The notes beneath the pieces are model-generated. The model was not told the origin of the DNA. It saw only the letters and a program-made list of their open reading frames with translations, and did not search any database. Positions 33,150-41,887 of a stretch of 64,000 nucleotides of DNA are shown here, one piece after another (position 1 is the stretch's first letter; each line of letters begins with the position of its first letter). The DNA is taken from contig DATKQG010000008.1 in NCBI GenBank assembly GCA_035532835.1, positions 1 to 64,000 of the forward strand, read 5' to 3'. The position numbers and the translations under genes were made by a program. Source of the DNA: Candidatus Dormiibacterota bacterium. Lineage in GTDB: Bacteria > Vulcanimicrobiota > Vulcanimicrobiia > Vulcanimicrobiales > Vulcanimicrobiaceae.

Positions 33150-33919
33150 TCCCAGACTTTCCACGGAGGGCTGCCACCCGCCCAAAGGCTTTCGAGGAGC
33201 GTCTTGTCGCGCATGGTGTCCATCGGCTGCCAAAAGCCGCTGTGTTTATATGCGGCGAGATTGTGCTCGAGCGCGAGGCGCTCCATCGGCTCTCGCTCCC
33301 AAATAGTCTCGTCTCCTTCGATGTAATCTATGACGTCGGGATGCAGCACGAAGTACCCGCCGTTGATCCATACCCCATCACCCGGGGGCTTTTCACGGAA
33401 CGAGGTAATGCGATGCTCCGAGAGTTCGATCTGCCCGAACCGTCCGGGCGGTTGAACTGCCGTGAGGGTGGCTAGCGCACCTTGGGAGCGATGAAATGCG
33501 ATCGTGTCGGCGACGTTGACGTCGCTCAGGCCGTCGCCGTACGTGAAGCAGAAGAGCTCGTTAGGCTCAAGGTAGCGGCGCACCCGTTTGAGGCGGCCGC
33601 CCGTCGCAGTTGCCTCTCCCGTATCGACTAGCGTGATCTTCCATGGCTCGACGTCGCTGCGATGCACGGTCAACGCATCTTCCCGCAGGTCGATCGTCAC
33701 GTCGGACATGTGCAAGGCGTAGTTGTGAAAATACTCCTTGATCATGTAGCCGCGGTAGCCGCAGCACACGATAAAGTCGTTGATGCCCCAATGCGAATAC
33801 GTCTTCATCACGTGCCAAAGAACCGGCTTGCCGCCAAGATCGATCATGGGTTTTGGGCGAAGCAGCGTCTCCTCGCTGATGCGAGTCCCGAGCCCTCCCG
33901 CAAGAATAACCGCTTTCAT
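33146..33919 (-). CDS. rfbF: Glucose-1-phosphate cytidylyltransferase
   Basis: Makes CDP-glucose from CTP and glucose-1-phosphate. The 257-residue protein shows ILAGGLGTRISEETLLRPKP (about 4-23) with the RISEE variant typical of RfbF rather than RmlA, plus GDGLSDVNV and INGGYFVLHP. It supplies rfbG (27740). ATG 33919 is preferred, since 15 upstream codons in the same frame look non-coding. It lies downstream of rmlA on the same strand. Confidence 0.92.
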   Translation of the reverse strand: MKAVILAGGLGTRISEETLLRPKPMIDLGGKPVLWHVMKTYSHWGINDFIVCCGYRGYMIKEYFHNYALHMSDVTIDLREDALTVHRSDVEPWKITLVDTGEATATGGRLKRVRRYLEPNELFCFTYGDGLSDVNVADTIAFHRSQGALATLTAVQPPGRFGQIELSEHRITSFREKPPGDGVWINGGYFVLHPDVIDYIEGDETIWEREPMERLALEHNLAAYKHSGFWQPMDTMRDKTLLESLWAGGSPPWKVWD

Positions 33920-33960
33920 CTCGATGTTACGTCCCCCAGAATGCGCGGATGCATCTTCGA

Positions 33961-34683
33961 TCAAAGCCCGTGTTGCGTCGCTACGAGCTGCGTGGCGCGA
34001 TAGAGCGATTCAAATTGCCCGGCGTCGGTCCACCATCCGTCGAGCACGTCGTAGTGCATGTCGCCTTCCCGGATGTACGCGTTGTTGACATCGGTGATTT
34101 CCAGTTCACCGCGATCCGAGGGCTTGAGCTTGCGGCAGAAATCGAAGACGCGGCGATCGTACATGTAAATGCCGGTCACGGCGTAGTTGCTCTTCGGGTG
34201 CTCGGGCTTCTCTTCGATCCGCACGATCCGGTCGCCGTCCAGTTCCGGAACGCCGAAGCGCTCCGGATCGTCGACCTGCTTGAGCAGGATGCGCGCGCCC
34301 GAATCCTGTTGTTCGAACTTACGAACGTACGGCGAAATGTCGTCTTGTACGATGTTATCGCCCAAAATGACCGCGATGCGCTGGCCTTCGGCGAAATGCT
34401 CGCAGAGCTTGAGGGCGTCGGCGATGCCGCCTTCGCCTTCTTGGTAGGTGTAGTAGATGTCTTTCAGTCCGAAGTCGCGACCGTTGCCGAGCAAACGCAG
34501 AAAGTCGCCGGCGGAATTGCCGCCCGTCACGATCATGATGTCCTGGATGCCGGCTTTGCACAGCGTCTCGATCGGATAGTAGATCATCGGCTTGTCGTAG
34601 ATCGGCAGCAGATGCTTGTTCGTAACTTTGGTAAGCGGACGCAGGCGCGAGCCTAAGCCGCCGGCGAGAATGATGCCCTTCAT
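33961..34683 (-). CDS. rmlA: Glucose-1-phosphate thymidylyltransferase
   Basis: Makes dTDP-glucose. The 240-residue protein carries GGLGSRLRPLTKVTNKHLLP, the sugar-nucleotidyltransferase signature, with YDKPMIYYP and GDNI metal motifs. It is shorter than enterobacterial RmlA (about 290 aa), matching the short form. It sits 17 nt after rmlB, so the dTDP pair is co-transcribed. GTAGGAA serves as ribosome-binding site. Confidence 0.92.
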   Translation of the reverse strand: MKGIILAGGLGSRLRPLTKVTNKHLLPIYDKPMIYYPIETLCKAGIQDIMIVTGGNSAGDFLRLLGNGRDFGLKDIYYTYQEGEGGIADALKLCEHFAEGQRIAVILGDNIVQDDISPYVRKFEQQDSGARILLKQVDDPERFGVPELDGDRIVRIEEKPEHPKSNYAVTGIYMYDRRVFDFCRKLKPSDRGELEITDVNNAYIREGDMHYDVLDGWWTDAGQFESLYRATQLVATQHGL

Positions 34684-34700
34684 GCGGTTCCTACTTTAGA

Positions 34701-35705
34701 TTAGCGGTGCGCGTACTGGCGCTTGTAGTAATCGAGAAATTCGCCTGATTTGAGCGGTCGCCACCAGGCTTCGTTGGCCTGATACCAAGCGATCGTGGCG
34801 CGCAGCCCGTCCTCGAACGGCACCACGGGCGCCCATCCGATCGCTCGGGCCTTGGCGGTATCGATCGCGTAGCGCCGGTCGTGTCCGGCGCGGTCTTCAA
34901 CGTGACGCACGTGCGCGTCCATCGAGCGTCCGCAGCCGCCCACGAGCAGTTGCGTGATCTCCATGTTCGTGCGCGGGTTGCCGCCTCCGACGTTGTAGAT
35001 TTCACCCAATGCGCCGTGCTCGAGGACGTGTAGGATACCGCGTGCGTGATCGTCCACGTGGAGCCAATCGCGAATCTGCAGTCCGTCGCCGTACACCGGC
35101 ACCGGTTGATCGTCGATGAGATTGCTCACGAACAGCGGGATCAGCTTCTCGGGATATTGATACGGCCCGTAGGTGTTGCTGCCGCGCGTGACGAGCACCG
35201 GCGTTCCAAAAGTCGTCCGGTACGCGAGCACCTGCATGTCGCCGCCGGCCTTGCTGGCGGAGTACGGGCTGCGCGGGCGGAGCGGGTCGTCCTCGCGCGA
35301 TTCGCCTTCGCTCACGTCGCCGTAGACTTCGTCGGTCGAGACTTGCAGATAGCGCGCGATGTCGTGCTTGCGCACCGCTTCCAGCAAGACGTGCGTGCCG
35401 AGAATATCGGTCCGCAGAAAGGCTTCGGGGTCGAGAATCGAGCGGTCGACGTGGGTTTCGGCCGCGAAGTTTACGATCGCATCGACGCCGTCGCCGATGG
35501 CCGAATCGACCGCGACCGGATCGCCGATGTCGCCCTTGACGAACCGGTAGCGCGGACTGGTTTCGACGTCGCGGAGATTCGCGGGGTTTCCCGCATACGT
35601 CATCGCATCGAGGTTAACGATTGAAAGCTCGGGCCGTTCGCGCAACGCCAAACGGATAAAGTTCGATCCGATGAAGCCGAGCCCACCGGTGACTAACCAA
35701 CGCAT
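34701..35705 (-). CDS. rmlB: dTDP-glucose 4,6-dehydratase
   Basis: Converts dTDP-glucose to dTDP-4-keto-6-deoxyglucose. An SDR with the GGLGFIGSNFI NAD motif at the N-terminus, STDEVYGD, and the catalytic YSASKAGGD. At 334 residues its length is normal. ATG 35705 is chosen over an in-frame TTG at 35711, which would overlap the upstream stop. No rmlD reductase is seen in this cluster, so the intermediate may feed the aminotransferase instead of rhamnose. Confidence 0.93.
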   Translation of the reverse strand: MRWLVTGGLGFIGSNFIRLALRERPELSIVNLDAMTYAGNPANLRDVETSPRYRFVKGDIGDPVAVDSAIGDGVDAIVNFAAETHVDRSILDPEAFLRTDILGTHVLLEAVRKHDIARYLQVSTDEVYGDVSEGESREDDPLRPRSPYSASKAGGDMQVLAYRTTFGTPVLVTRGSNTYGPYQYPEKLIPLFVSNLIDDQPVPVYGDGLQIRDWLHVDDHARGILHVLEHGALGEIYNVGGGNPRTNMEITQLLVGGCGRSMDAHVRHVEDRAGHDRRYAIDTAKARAIGWAPVVPFEDGLRATIAWYQANEAWWRPLKSGEFLDYYKRQYAHR

Positions 35706-35707
35706 GC

Positions 35708-37171
35708 TCAATGCTTTCGGCCGGACGCCTGCGAAACCTTATTGCGGAGCATCGCCCCGACGGCATCGAAGACGCGCTCGATCGGCCCGCGACGATAATC
35801 CCAACGGGCGTCGCGCTGGGGCGGCACCAACACCATCGTCGCGTTGGCTTCGAAGACCACCACGCTTCCGTTCGCCCCGATCGTGAAATCGACGCCGCCG
35901 TAGTCGAGCCCGAGGGCCTCCGATACCGATCGCAAGGCGCGGATCGCCTCGGCTCCGATCGCCGCGGGCATATCCGCCAAGAACGCCTCGTCCTCGGCAC
36001 GGTGAGCGGCGTTCTCCGCCATGTCGGCGCTGAAGTAGTGCACCTTCCACAGCGGCGAGATCGCCATGTGGACGGGGTACAGCTCGCCCCCGACGAGCAT
36101 GGCGCGGTACTTGCGGTAGAGGCCGTCCGCATTGCGCGTATCGAGGAATGCGATGGCGAGGAGCTCGTCGCCGGGCAGCGCGGAGGCCGCCGCGCCGAGC
36201 TCGCCCGGGCTATCGACGCGAACGAAGTGCTGCCCGGTGTGATAGCCGGGCGAACGGAGCAAGAGCGGAAAGCCGTGGCCGTGCCCCTCGAGGATCGTCG
36301 ACCCGGCCGGCCCGCAGAGGACCGCTCGCGGGAGCAGGGTGGTTCGGGCCGTGACGACGCCCGGAAGCGAACCCAAACGCGCCGCATTGGCCGCCCGCCC
36401 GGTCGGGCTAATGCGCTCCGGCGGATTGACGAGCGGCGCCTTCGAGCCGGCGAGGATCCCGCCGGCATCTTCGAGGGCGGCCACGCAGCTCTCGGCGTCG
36501 CCGATCGCGTTGAAGGCCAACTGGTGGTGCGGCAGGGGCTGGGACCGGTTGTAGTACTCAACCACCAGCTTGGTCGTCTCAAAGACCCGGTCGTCGATCA
36601 GGCGCTCGGTGGAGATGTTCCCGGAACCGGCGGAGACGAGCAGCAAGAGCGGGATGGGGCGGCCGCTGCCCCGGTAGGGCAACACCGTCATCGCCGGCCC
36701 GGCTCCGGCCTCCCGCAGCTCGGAAACGGCCGTCGCCTCCCCGAGCTGGGTAAGCACGGCCATGAGCCCCCGTTGGGCCTCCGTATTCGTGGGGTCCAGC
36801 CGCAGGGCGATCTCGTAGTGGTCGCGAGCCCGAGCCGGCTCCTGAGCTTTCAGGAACATGAAGGCCAGGTTGGCGTGGGCGACCGGGTTATCGGGGTGCC
36901 GGTCCACGGCTTCCGCATAGAGCTTGAGGGCATCGCCCCGGCTCCCCGTCCGGTAAAGCAGCATGGCCAGGTCGTTGATCGCGCCGAAGTGTCCGGGCGA
37001 GCGGCCCAAAACCGCGAGGTACGCCTTCTGGGCCGCGTCGGTCCGCTCGAGCTTGTCCAGCAGCCGCGCGCGCTCGAAGGCGAGTTCGGTGTTCCCCGGA
37101 AGCCGCCGCAAGCGAGCGTCGACGTCCTTGAGCTTGGCTTCTAGGGAGCGCTTGGGGCTAGTGGGGGCCAT
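35708..37171 (-). CDS. TPR protein with ATP-grasp-like C-terminal domain
   Basis: The 487-residue protein has about four TPR units (30-160; for example NPVAHANLAFMFLKAQEPARARDHYEIAL) followed by a domain resembling RimK-like ATP-grasp ligases: a central QHFVRVDSP segment, YRAMLVGGELYPVHMAIS, and the terminal LDYGGVDFTIGANGSVVVFEANATM with the Glu/Asn metal ligands. The likely reaction is ATP-dependent peptide-type bond formation, but the substrate is unknown. It lies immediately upstream of rmlB (2-nt gap) and is divergent from rpsB. Confidence 0.7.
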   Translation of the reverse strand: MAPTSPKRSLEAKLKDVDARLRRLPGNTELAFERARLLDKLERTDAAQKAYLAVLGRSPGHFGAINDLAMLLYRTGSRGDALKLYAEAVDRHPDNPVAHANLAFMFLKAQEPARARDHYEIALRLDPTNTEAQRGLMAVLTQLGEATAVSELREAGAGPAMTVLPYRGSGRPIPLLLLVSAGSGNISTERLIDDRVFETTKLVVEYYNRSQPLPHHQLAFNAIGDAESCVAALEDAGGILAGSKAPLVNPPERISPTGRAANAARLGSLPGVVTARTTLLPRAVLCGPAGSTILEGHGHGFPLLLRSPGYHTGQHFVRVDSPGELGAAASALPGDELLAIAFLDTRNADGLYRKYRAMLVGGELYPVHMAISPLWKVHYFSADMAENAAHRAEDEAFLADMPAAIGAEAIRALRSVSEALGLDYGGVDFTIGANGSVVVFEANATMVLVPPQRDARWDYRRGPIERVFDAVGAMLRNKVSQASGRKH

Positions 37172-37213
37172 GGGGCCGCAGAGTTCGCGCCCGGCACCGA
37201 AGACCTTTGCCTG

Positions 37214-37242
37214 TGGACCCGGGCGTGCGACCGTGTTATACT
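37214..37242 (+). promoter_or_regulatory. Sigma70-type promoter of the rpsB operon
   Basis: TGGACC (37214-37219), 17 nt, TATACT (37237-37242): four of six -35 and five of six -10 matches. A leader of about 105 nt follows, with a hairpin pairing CACCCC (37263-37268) and GGGGTG (37279-37284), before the GGAG site and GTG start of rpsB. The leader could carry S2 autoregulation, but that is inference. Confidence 0.6.
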
Positions 37243-37354
37243 CTGGCGGTTGTCACTCACTACACCCCGCATGGATGGGGGGTGCGTATGGCTCTCGATA
37301 ATGGTCCGCACGCCAGGACGGCACGCGACCTGAGGCCAGAATGGAGACCCTATC

Positions 37355-38140
37355 GTGTCGGTTATTACCATGCGCGAATTACTGGAAGCCGGCGTTCACT
37401 TCGGGCATCAGACCCGTCGTTGGAACCCCAAGATGAAGCCGTTCATCTTCCAGGAGCGTAACGGCATCTACATCATCGATTTGTCGCAGACCGTCCAGCG
37501 GATGCGTGCGACGTACGCGGCCGTCAAGCAGATGGCCCACGAAAAGAAAGTCATCCTGTTCGTCGGCACCAAGAAGCAGGCGCAGGAAGTCGTCAAGGAA
37601 GAGGCCGAGCGCGCCGGTACCTACTTCATCAACCAGCGCTGGCTCGGTGGAACGCTGACCAACTTCTCGACGATCCAAAAGCGCATCGCTCGCCTGCGCG
37701 AGCTCGAAGGCATGAAGGCTCAGGGCGATTTCGATCGGCTTCCTAAGAAAGAAGTCGCGAAGCTGCAGGATGAGATGAACAAGCTCGAGCGATTCTTGGG
37801 CGGCATCAAGGATATGCATCGCTTGCCGGACGCGATCTTCATCGTCGATCCGAAGAAGGAGCGTATCGCGGTCCTCGAAGCCAAGAAGCTCAAGATTCCG
37901 ATCATCGCCGTCATCGACACCAACTGCGATCCCGACGAGATCGACTATCCGATTCCGGGCAACGACGACGCTATTCGGGCCGTCAAGCTCATGGTGAGCA
38001 AGATTGCCGATGCGATCATCGAGGGCCGTACCGAAGTCGAGAGTTCGATCGACGAAGAGACCGATTACGCGCAGAGCTACGCCCCGGAAGAAGAAGCTCC
38101 GGTCACCTTGGCCGAAGCTGAAGCTGCCGCCGCCCTCTAA
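37355..38140 (+). CDS. rpsB: 30S ribosomal protein S2
   Basis: S2 binds the head-body junction of the small subunit. The 261-residue product has the diagnostic [22 protein letters not shown] start, the [17 protein letters not shown] motif and [24 protein letters not shown] near the end. A Glu/Ala-rich tail extends it slightly. GTG start with GGAG 8 nt upstream. First gene of rpsB-tsf-pyrH-frr, the standard bacterial order. Confidence 0.98.
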   Translation: MSVITMRELLEAGVHFGHQTRRWNPKMKPFIFQERNGIYIIDLSQTVQRMRATYAAVKQMAHEKKVILFVGTKKQAQEVVKEEAERAGTYFINQRWLGGTLTNFSTIQKRIARLRELEGMKAQGDFDRLPKKEVAKLQDEMNKLERFLGGIKDMHRLPDAIFIVDPKKERIAVLEAKKLKIPIIAVIDTNCDPDEIDYPIPGNDDAIRAVKLMVSKIADAIIEGRTEVESSIDEETDYAQSYAPEEEAPVTLAEAEAAAAL

Positions 38141-38170
38141 AATCGCCGCCGCAACTACTGGAGAACATTG

Positions 38171-38782
38171 GTGTCTACCTCAACCTCTTACTCGCCTAAA
38201 GCCGACGAAATCAAATCGCTTCGGGAGCAAACCGCCGCGCCCATGATGGACTGCCGCAAGGCGCTCATCGAGGCGGCGGGTGATTTCGAGAAGGCCAAGA
38301 CCGTGCTGATCGAACGCGGTGCGGCTCAAGCCCAGAAAAAAGCCGAGCGCTCGGCCAACGAGGGCCTCGTGAGCAGCTACATTCACGCCGGCGGCAAGAT
38401 CGGCGTGCTGGTCGAAGTCAATTCCGAGACCGATTTCGTAGCGCGCAGCCCGAAATTCGCCGAACTCACGCGCGACATCGCGCTGCACATCGCCGGGATG
38501 GCTCCGCAGTACGTCGATCGCGCGGCGGTTCCCCAGAGCGTCGTCGACGAAGCGAAGAACGAATTTCGCGAGTCGGCGCCGGCCGGCAAGCCCCCCGAGG
38601 TGCTCGAGAAGATCGTGGAGGGCAAGCTTAACAAGTGGTTCGAGGAGCGCGTGCTGCTCGATCAGCCGTTCGTGAAGGACGATTCGCTCAGCGTGGGCGA
38701 TATGATCAACGCGGCCATCGGCTCGCTTGGCGAGAACATCCGGGTGCGCCGTTTTACGCGCTTCGCTCTTGGAGAAAATTAA
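38171..38782 (+). CDS. tsf: Translation elongation factor Ts
   Basis: EF-Ts recycles EF-Tu by expelling GDP. The 203-residue protein includes the UBA-like N-terminal domain (SLREQTAAPMMDCRKAL) and the essential NSETDFVAR motif contacting EF-Tu. It is the short form lacking part of the second core subdomain, as in Thermus and cyanobacteria. GTG 38171 is preferred over TTG 38168 because GGAG lies 7 nt before it. Confidence 0.96.
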   Translation: MSTSTSYSPKADEIKSLREQTAAPMMDCRKALIEAAGDFEKAKTVLIERGAAQAQKKAERSANEGLVSSYIHAGGKIGVLVEVNSETDFVARSPKFAELTRDIALHIAGMAPQYVDRAAVPQSVVDEAKNEFRESAPAGKPPEVLEKIVEGKLNKWFEERVLLDQPFVKDDSLSVGDMINAAIGSLGENIRVRRFTRFALGEN

Positions 38783-38788
38783 GCTCGC

Positions 38789-39532
38789 TTGGAACCCAAC
38801 GGTCGTAGCCCCCGGTTCGCCCGCGTCCTCCTAAAGATCTCCGGCGAAGCGTTCGCGGGGAATGATGCCGGTGTTGACGTTCACACCACGCGCGGAATGG
38901 CCGAGCAGATCGCCGAGGTCAGTCGCGCGGGCGTGAGCGTTTCGGTCGTCGTCGGCGGGGGCAATATCTGGCGCGGTAAGATCCACGAAGAAGCGGGCAT
39001 GGATCGTGCGACCGCCGATTACATGGGAATGCTCGCAACGGTCATCAACGCGCTGGCACTGCAGGACGCGCTCGAGCGCATGGGCGTGCCTTCGCGCGTG
39101 CAGACGGCGATCGCGATGCATCAGATCGCCGAGCCGTACATCCGTCGCAAAGCAATGCGCCATTTGGAAAAAGGGCGCGTCGTGATCTTCGCAGCCGGCA
39201 CCGGGAACCCGTACTTCACCACCGATACGACGGCGGCGTTGCGAGCGGTGGAGATGAATGCCGAAGCGATCCTCAAAGCCACGAAGGTCGACGGCATCTA
39301 TTCGGCCGATCCAAAGAAAGATCCGACCGCGACGCGCTTCGATCGGCTCGATTACATGGACGTGCTGCAGCGCGGCCTCGAAGTGATGGATTCCACCGCG
39401 ATGGCGCTCTGCATGGATAACAATCTACCGATCATCGTCTTCGACATGGCCGCGCCCGGAAATATTCGACGCGTCATCTGGGGCGAACGGATCGGCACCT
39501 ATGTCGGTAGAGAGACCCCCTCGCTCGTATAA
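38789..39532 (+). CDS. pyrH: Uridylate kinase
   Basis: Phosphorylates UMP to UDP in pyrimidine synthesis; an amino-acid-kinase fold hexamer. Visible motifs: [38 protein letters not shown] and [17 protein letters not shown], all standard for PyrH. The TTG start at 38789 lies 6 nt after tsf. Length (247 aa) is normal. Confidence 0.97.
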   Translation: MEPNGRSPRFARVLLKISGEAFAGNDAGVDVHTTRGMAEQIAEVSRAGVSVSVVVGGGNIWRGKIHEEAGMDRATADYMGMLATVINALALQDALERMGVPSRVQTAIAMHQIAEPYIRRKAMRHLEKGRVVIFAAGTGNPYFTTDTTAALRAVEMNAEAILKATKVDGIYSADPKKDPTATRFDRLDYMDVLQRGLEVMDSTAMALCMDNNLPIIVFDMAAPGNIRRVIWGERIGTYVGRETPSLV

Positions 39533-39556
39533 CCCTCGCTCGGGAGAACGTTGACC

Positions 39557-40111
39557 ATGTCGGAGTATTTCAAAGATGTCGAGTCGCGCATGACCAAATG
39601 CGTCGACGCCACCCAGGCGGATTTCGCCGCGATCCGTACCGGGCGTGCGACGCCCGCACTGCTCGATCGCTTGCACGTCGAAGCCTACGGGCAAGCCGTT
39701 CCGCTCAATCAGGTTGCCGGCGTCTCCACTCCCGATTCGCGCACCCTCGTGATCAGCGCTTGGGATAAAAGCACGGTAGCCGAGATCCGCAAGGCCATCG
39801 AGAAAAGCGATCTTGGGCTCACCCCGAACATCGACGGCACGACGATTCGTCTGATCATTCCGCCGCTCAACGAAGAGCGTCGCAAAGATCTCGTCAAGGT
39901 GATGAAAAAGAAGGCCGAAGACGGCAAAATCGCCGTGCGCAACGTGCGGCACAAAGCGCACGACGAGCTGAAAGCACAGCTCAAGAACGGCGAGATCACC
40001 GAAGACGATAATAAGCGCATGCAGGATCAACTGCAGAAGCTCACGGATCGATTCATCAAGGATATCGATTCATTGGTCACCTCCAAAGAAAAAGAAATCA
40101 TGGAAGTCTAA
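39557..40111 (+). CDS. frr: Ribosome recycling factor
   Basis: RRF splits post-termination ribosomes together with EF-G. The 184-residue protein shows IRTGRATPALLDRLHVEAYG, the IPPLNEERRKDLVKVMKK segment and the long three-helix domain ending in FIKDIDSLVTSKEKEIMEV. ATG 39557 is preferred over an in-frame TTG six bases upstream. Confidence 0.97.
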   Translation: MSEYFKDVESRMTKCVDATQADFAAIRTGRATPALLDRLHVEAYGQAVPLNQVAGVSTPDSRTLVISAWDKSTVAEIRKAIEKSDLGLTPNIDGTTIRLIIPPLNEERRKDLVKVMKKKAEDGKIAVRNVRHKAHDELKAQLKNGEITEDDNKRMQDQLQKLTDRFIKDIDSLVTSKEKEIMEV

Positions 40112-40119
40112 GGACGACC

Positions 40120-40350
40120 GTGTTACCCGAAAGCAACGATCTCGTTCTCATGCCGGAAGTGCAGGTGCGTCGTCTCCTGCGCGGCCGGCGTTTGCATCTG
40201 CGCGTGCTCGCTCCGGTTGGATCGTGGGTGGGATGCGGCGTGTTGCGCGTTCTGCACTTGCGGCCGCGTGAAGACGATGCGGTCGACGTCATCGCCGGAT
40301 ACGAATCGTACGAATCGCTCGAACCCGCACGCGGGCGCGCGAGCGCGTGA
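40120..40350 (+). CDS. Small hypothetical protein between frr and uppS
   Basis: A 76-residue, Arg/Leu-rich ORF that I do not recognise. It begins with GTG 8 nt after frr, and its TGA overlaps the uppS GTG (GTGA), the coupling used by its neighbours, which argues that it is translated. Predicted beta strands (VQVRRLLRGRRLHLRVLAPVGSW and a VLRVLHLRPREDDAVDVI segment) suggest a small beta-barrel-like fold. The function is unknown. Confidence 0.55.
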   Translation: MLPESNDLVLMPEVQVRRLLRGRRLHLRVLAPVGSWVGCGVLRVLHLRPREDDAVDVIAGYESYESLEPARGRASA

Positions 40351-41093
40351 GCGTCTCGCACAACGCGGCGCCTTCCCCGCCGCAACTCGATCCGCAAACG
40401 ATCCCGCAGCATATCGCCATCATCATGGACGGCAATCGTCGTTGGGCCAAAGCTCGCGGGCTCCCGGCGATCGAAGGCCATCGCCGCGGCATCATCGCGC
40501 TGCGCGCGGTAACGCGAGCCGCCAGCGATATCGGCGTTCGAGCCGTGACGGTCTACGGGTTCTCAACGGAGAATTGGACGCGCGAAGTCAGCGAGATTTC
40601 GCTGCTCTTCGATCTGTGCGTCCACTTCGCAAAACACGAGCTTGCCGAACTCAATCGCAATAACGTGCGGGTGCGGATTATCGGCGATTGGGAGGCGTTG
40701 CCTCCACGCTCGCGCGAAGCGTTGCGCGGCTTGCAGGCGCAGACGGCTTCCAACGACGGGCTCATCCTCAACATTGCGGTGAACTATAGTTCGCGGGCGG
40801 AGTTGCGGCGCGCCGTGCGTGCCATTGCGGCCGACGTCGCCGCCGGGACGCTCCAACCCGACGCGATCGACGACGCACGTATCGCCGCCGCGCTCTATAC
40901 GGCGGACGTGCCGGATCCCGACCTCTTGATTCGCCCCGGTGGCGAGCAGCGGCTCTCGAACTTTCTGCTCTACCAGTTGGCGTACACAGAATTGGTCATG
41001 ACGCAGACGCTATGGCCCGATTTCACGGGCGACGAACTCGTTCGCGCGGTTGCGCAATTTCAAGCGCGCCAACGGCGGTTTGGCGGCGCGTGA
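40347..41093 (+). CDS. uppS: Undecaprenyl diphosphate synthase
   Basis: The cis-prenyltransferase that makes the C55 lipid carrier for peptidoglycan and surface glycans. Hallmarks: HIAIIMDGNRRWAKARG with the catalytic Asp, GVRAVTVYGFSTENWTR, and the C-terminal DLLIRPGGEQRLSNFLLYQLAYTE motif. GTG start overlapping the preceding small ORF. It supplies carrier lipid for the glycosyltransferases nearby. Confidence 0.97.
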   Translation: MSVSHNAAPSPPQLDPQTIPQHIAIIMDGNRRWAKARGLPAIEGHRRGIIALRAVTRAASDIGVRAVTVYGFSTENWTREVSEISLLFDLCVHFAKHELAELNRNNVRVRIIGDWEALPPRSREALRGLQAQTASNDGLILNIAVNYSSRAELRRAVRAIAADVAAGTLQPDAIDDARIAAALYTADVPDPDLLIRPGGEQRLSNFLLYQLAYTELVMTQTLWPDFTGDELVRAVAQFQARQRRFGGA

Positions 41094-41887
41094 CCCGGCG
41101 CATCGTCGTTGGCGCGATCGTTGCGGCGATAGGCCTGGGATGCGTGAGCTACGCGTGGTGTTTCTACCTGCTGTTGCTCGTCATCGGTCTGGCAAGCATC
41201 TACGAACTCAATTATCTCTGTGAAATCAAGGGCCAGCCGCTGGAGTATCCGGTTGCCGTGTTCGGCGTGTCGGCGTACCTTTTGCTCTCCGTGACCGACC
41301 TTCTGCGAAAGTGGGAGGGCGCGCTCCTTGCCGGTATCGTGATCGCGACGTTCTGGATCGGCATGTACGGCGAGCAGAAAGGCTACTTCGCCCGCACGGC
41401 CTACACGCTGCTCGCGGTGCTGTACATCGGTAAATTGCTCACCTACTTCGTGCTGATTCGCGAGGTTCCGGTGGTCGGTATGTGGTGGACGTTCGACGTG
41501 ATCGTCCTGATCGCATTAACCGATATTTTCGGCATGTTTATCGGCACGCTGATCGGGCGCCATCAGCTCACCAAGATTTCGCCGAAGAAGACGGTCGAAG
41601 GATCGGCCGGTGCGATCGTGGTCGTGACGCTGGTCTCGATTGCCGCGACGCAGTTACCGCAATTGCAGCTTTTGTGGTGGCAGGGCGCGATCCTCGGCAT
41701 TCTCACCTCGGTCGCCGCGCAGGCCGGCGACTTGGCGGAGTCGGCCCTCAAGCGCGACGCCGGCGTGAAGGATGCGGGGTCGATGATTGCCGGGCACGGC
41801 GGCGTGCTCGACCGATTCGATTCGTATCTCTTCGGCGGCATGGCCTTTTTCGGCACGCTGCATCTTATGGGTATCTTGCAACTATGA
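41090..41887 (+). CDS. cdsA: Phosphatidate cytidylyltransferase
   Basis: Forms CDP-diacylglycerol for phospholipid synthesis. The 265-residue integral membrane protein has several hydrophobic helices from the start and the CdsA signature near the C-terminus (SALKRDAGVKDAGSMIAGHGGVLDRFDS). GTG 41090 overlaps the uppS stop (GTGA); its own stop overlaps dxr (ATGA). Confidence 0.95.
   Translation: MTRRIVVGAIVAAIGLGCVSYAWCFYLLLLVIGLASIYELNYLCEIKGQPLEYPVAVFGVSAYLLLSVTDLLRKWEGALLAGIVIATFWIGMYGEQKGYFARTAYTLLAVLYIGKLLTYFVLIREVPVVGMWWTFDVIVLIALTDIFGMFIGTLIGRHQLTKISPKKTVEGSAGAIVVVTLVSIAATQLPQLQLLWWQGAILGILTSVAAQAGDLAESALKRDAGVKDAGSMIAGHGGVLDRFDSYLFGGMAFFGTLHLMGILQL

Noticed and set aside
41482-41883. 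Long open frame joining the cdsA region to dxr
   Set aside because: The added residues are Arg-rich out-of-frame translation of cdsA. The dxr NADPH motif starts at ATG 41884, which overlaps the cdsA stop like other genes here.
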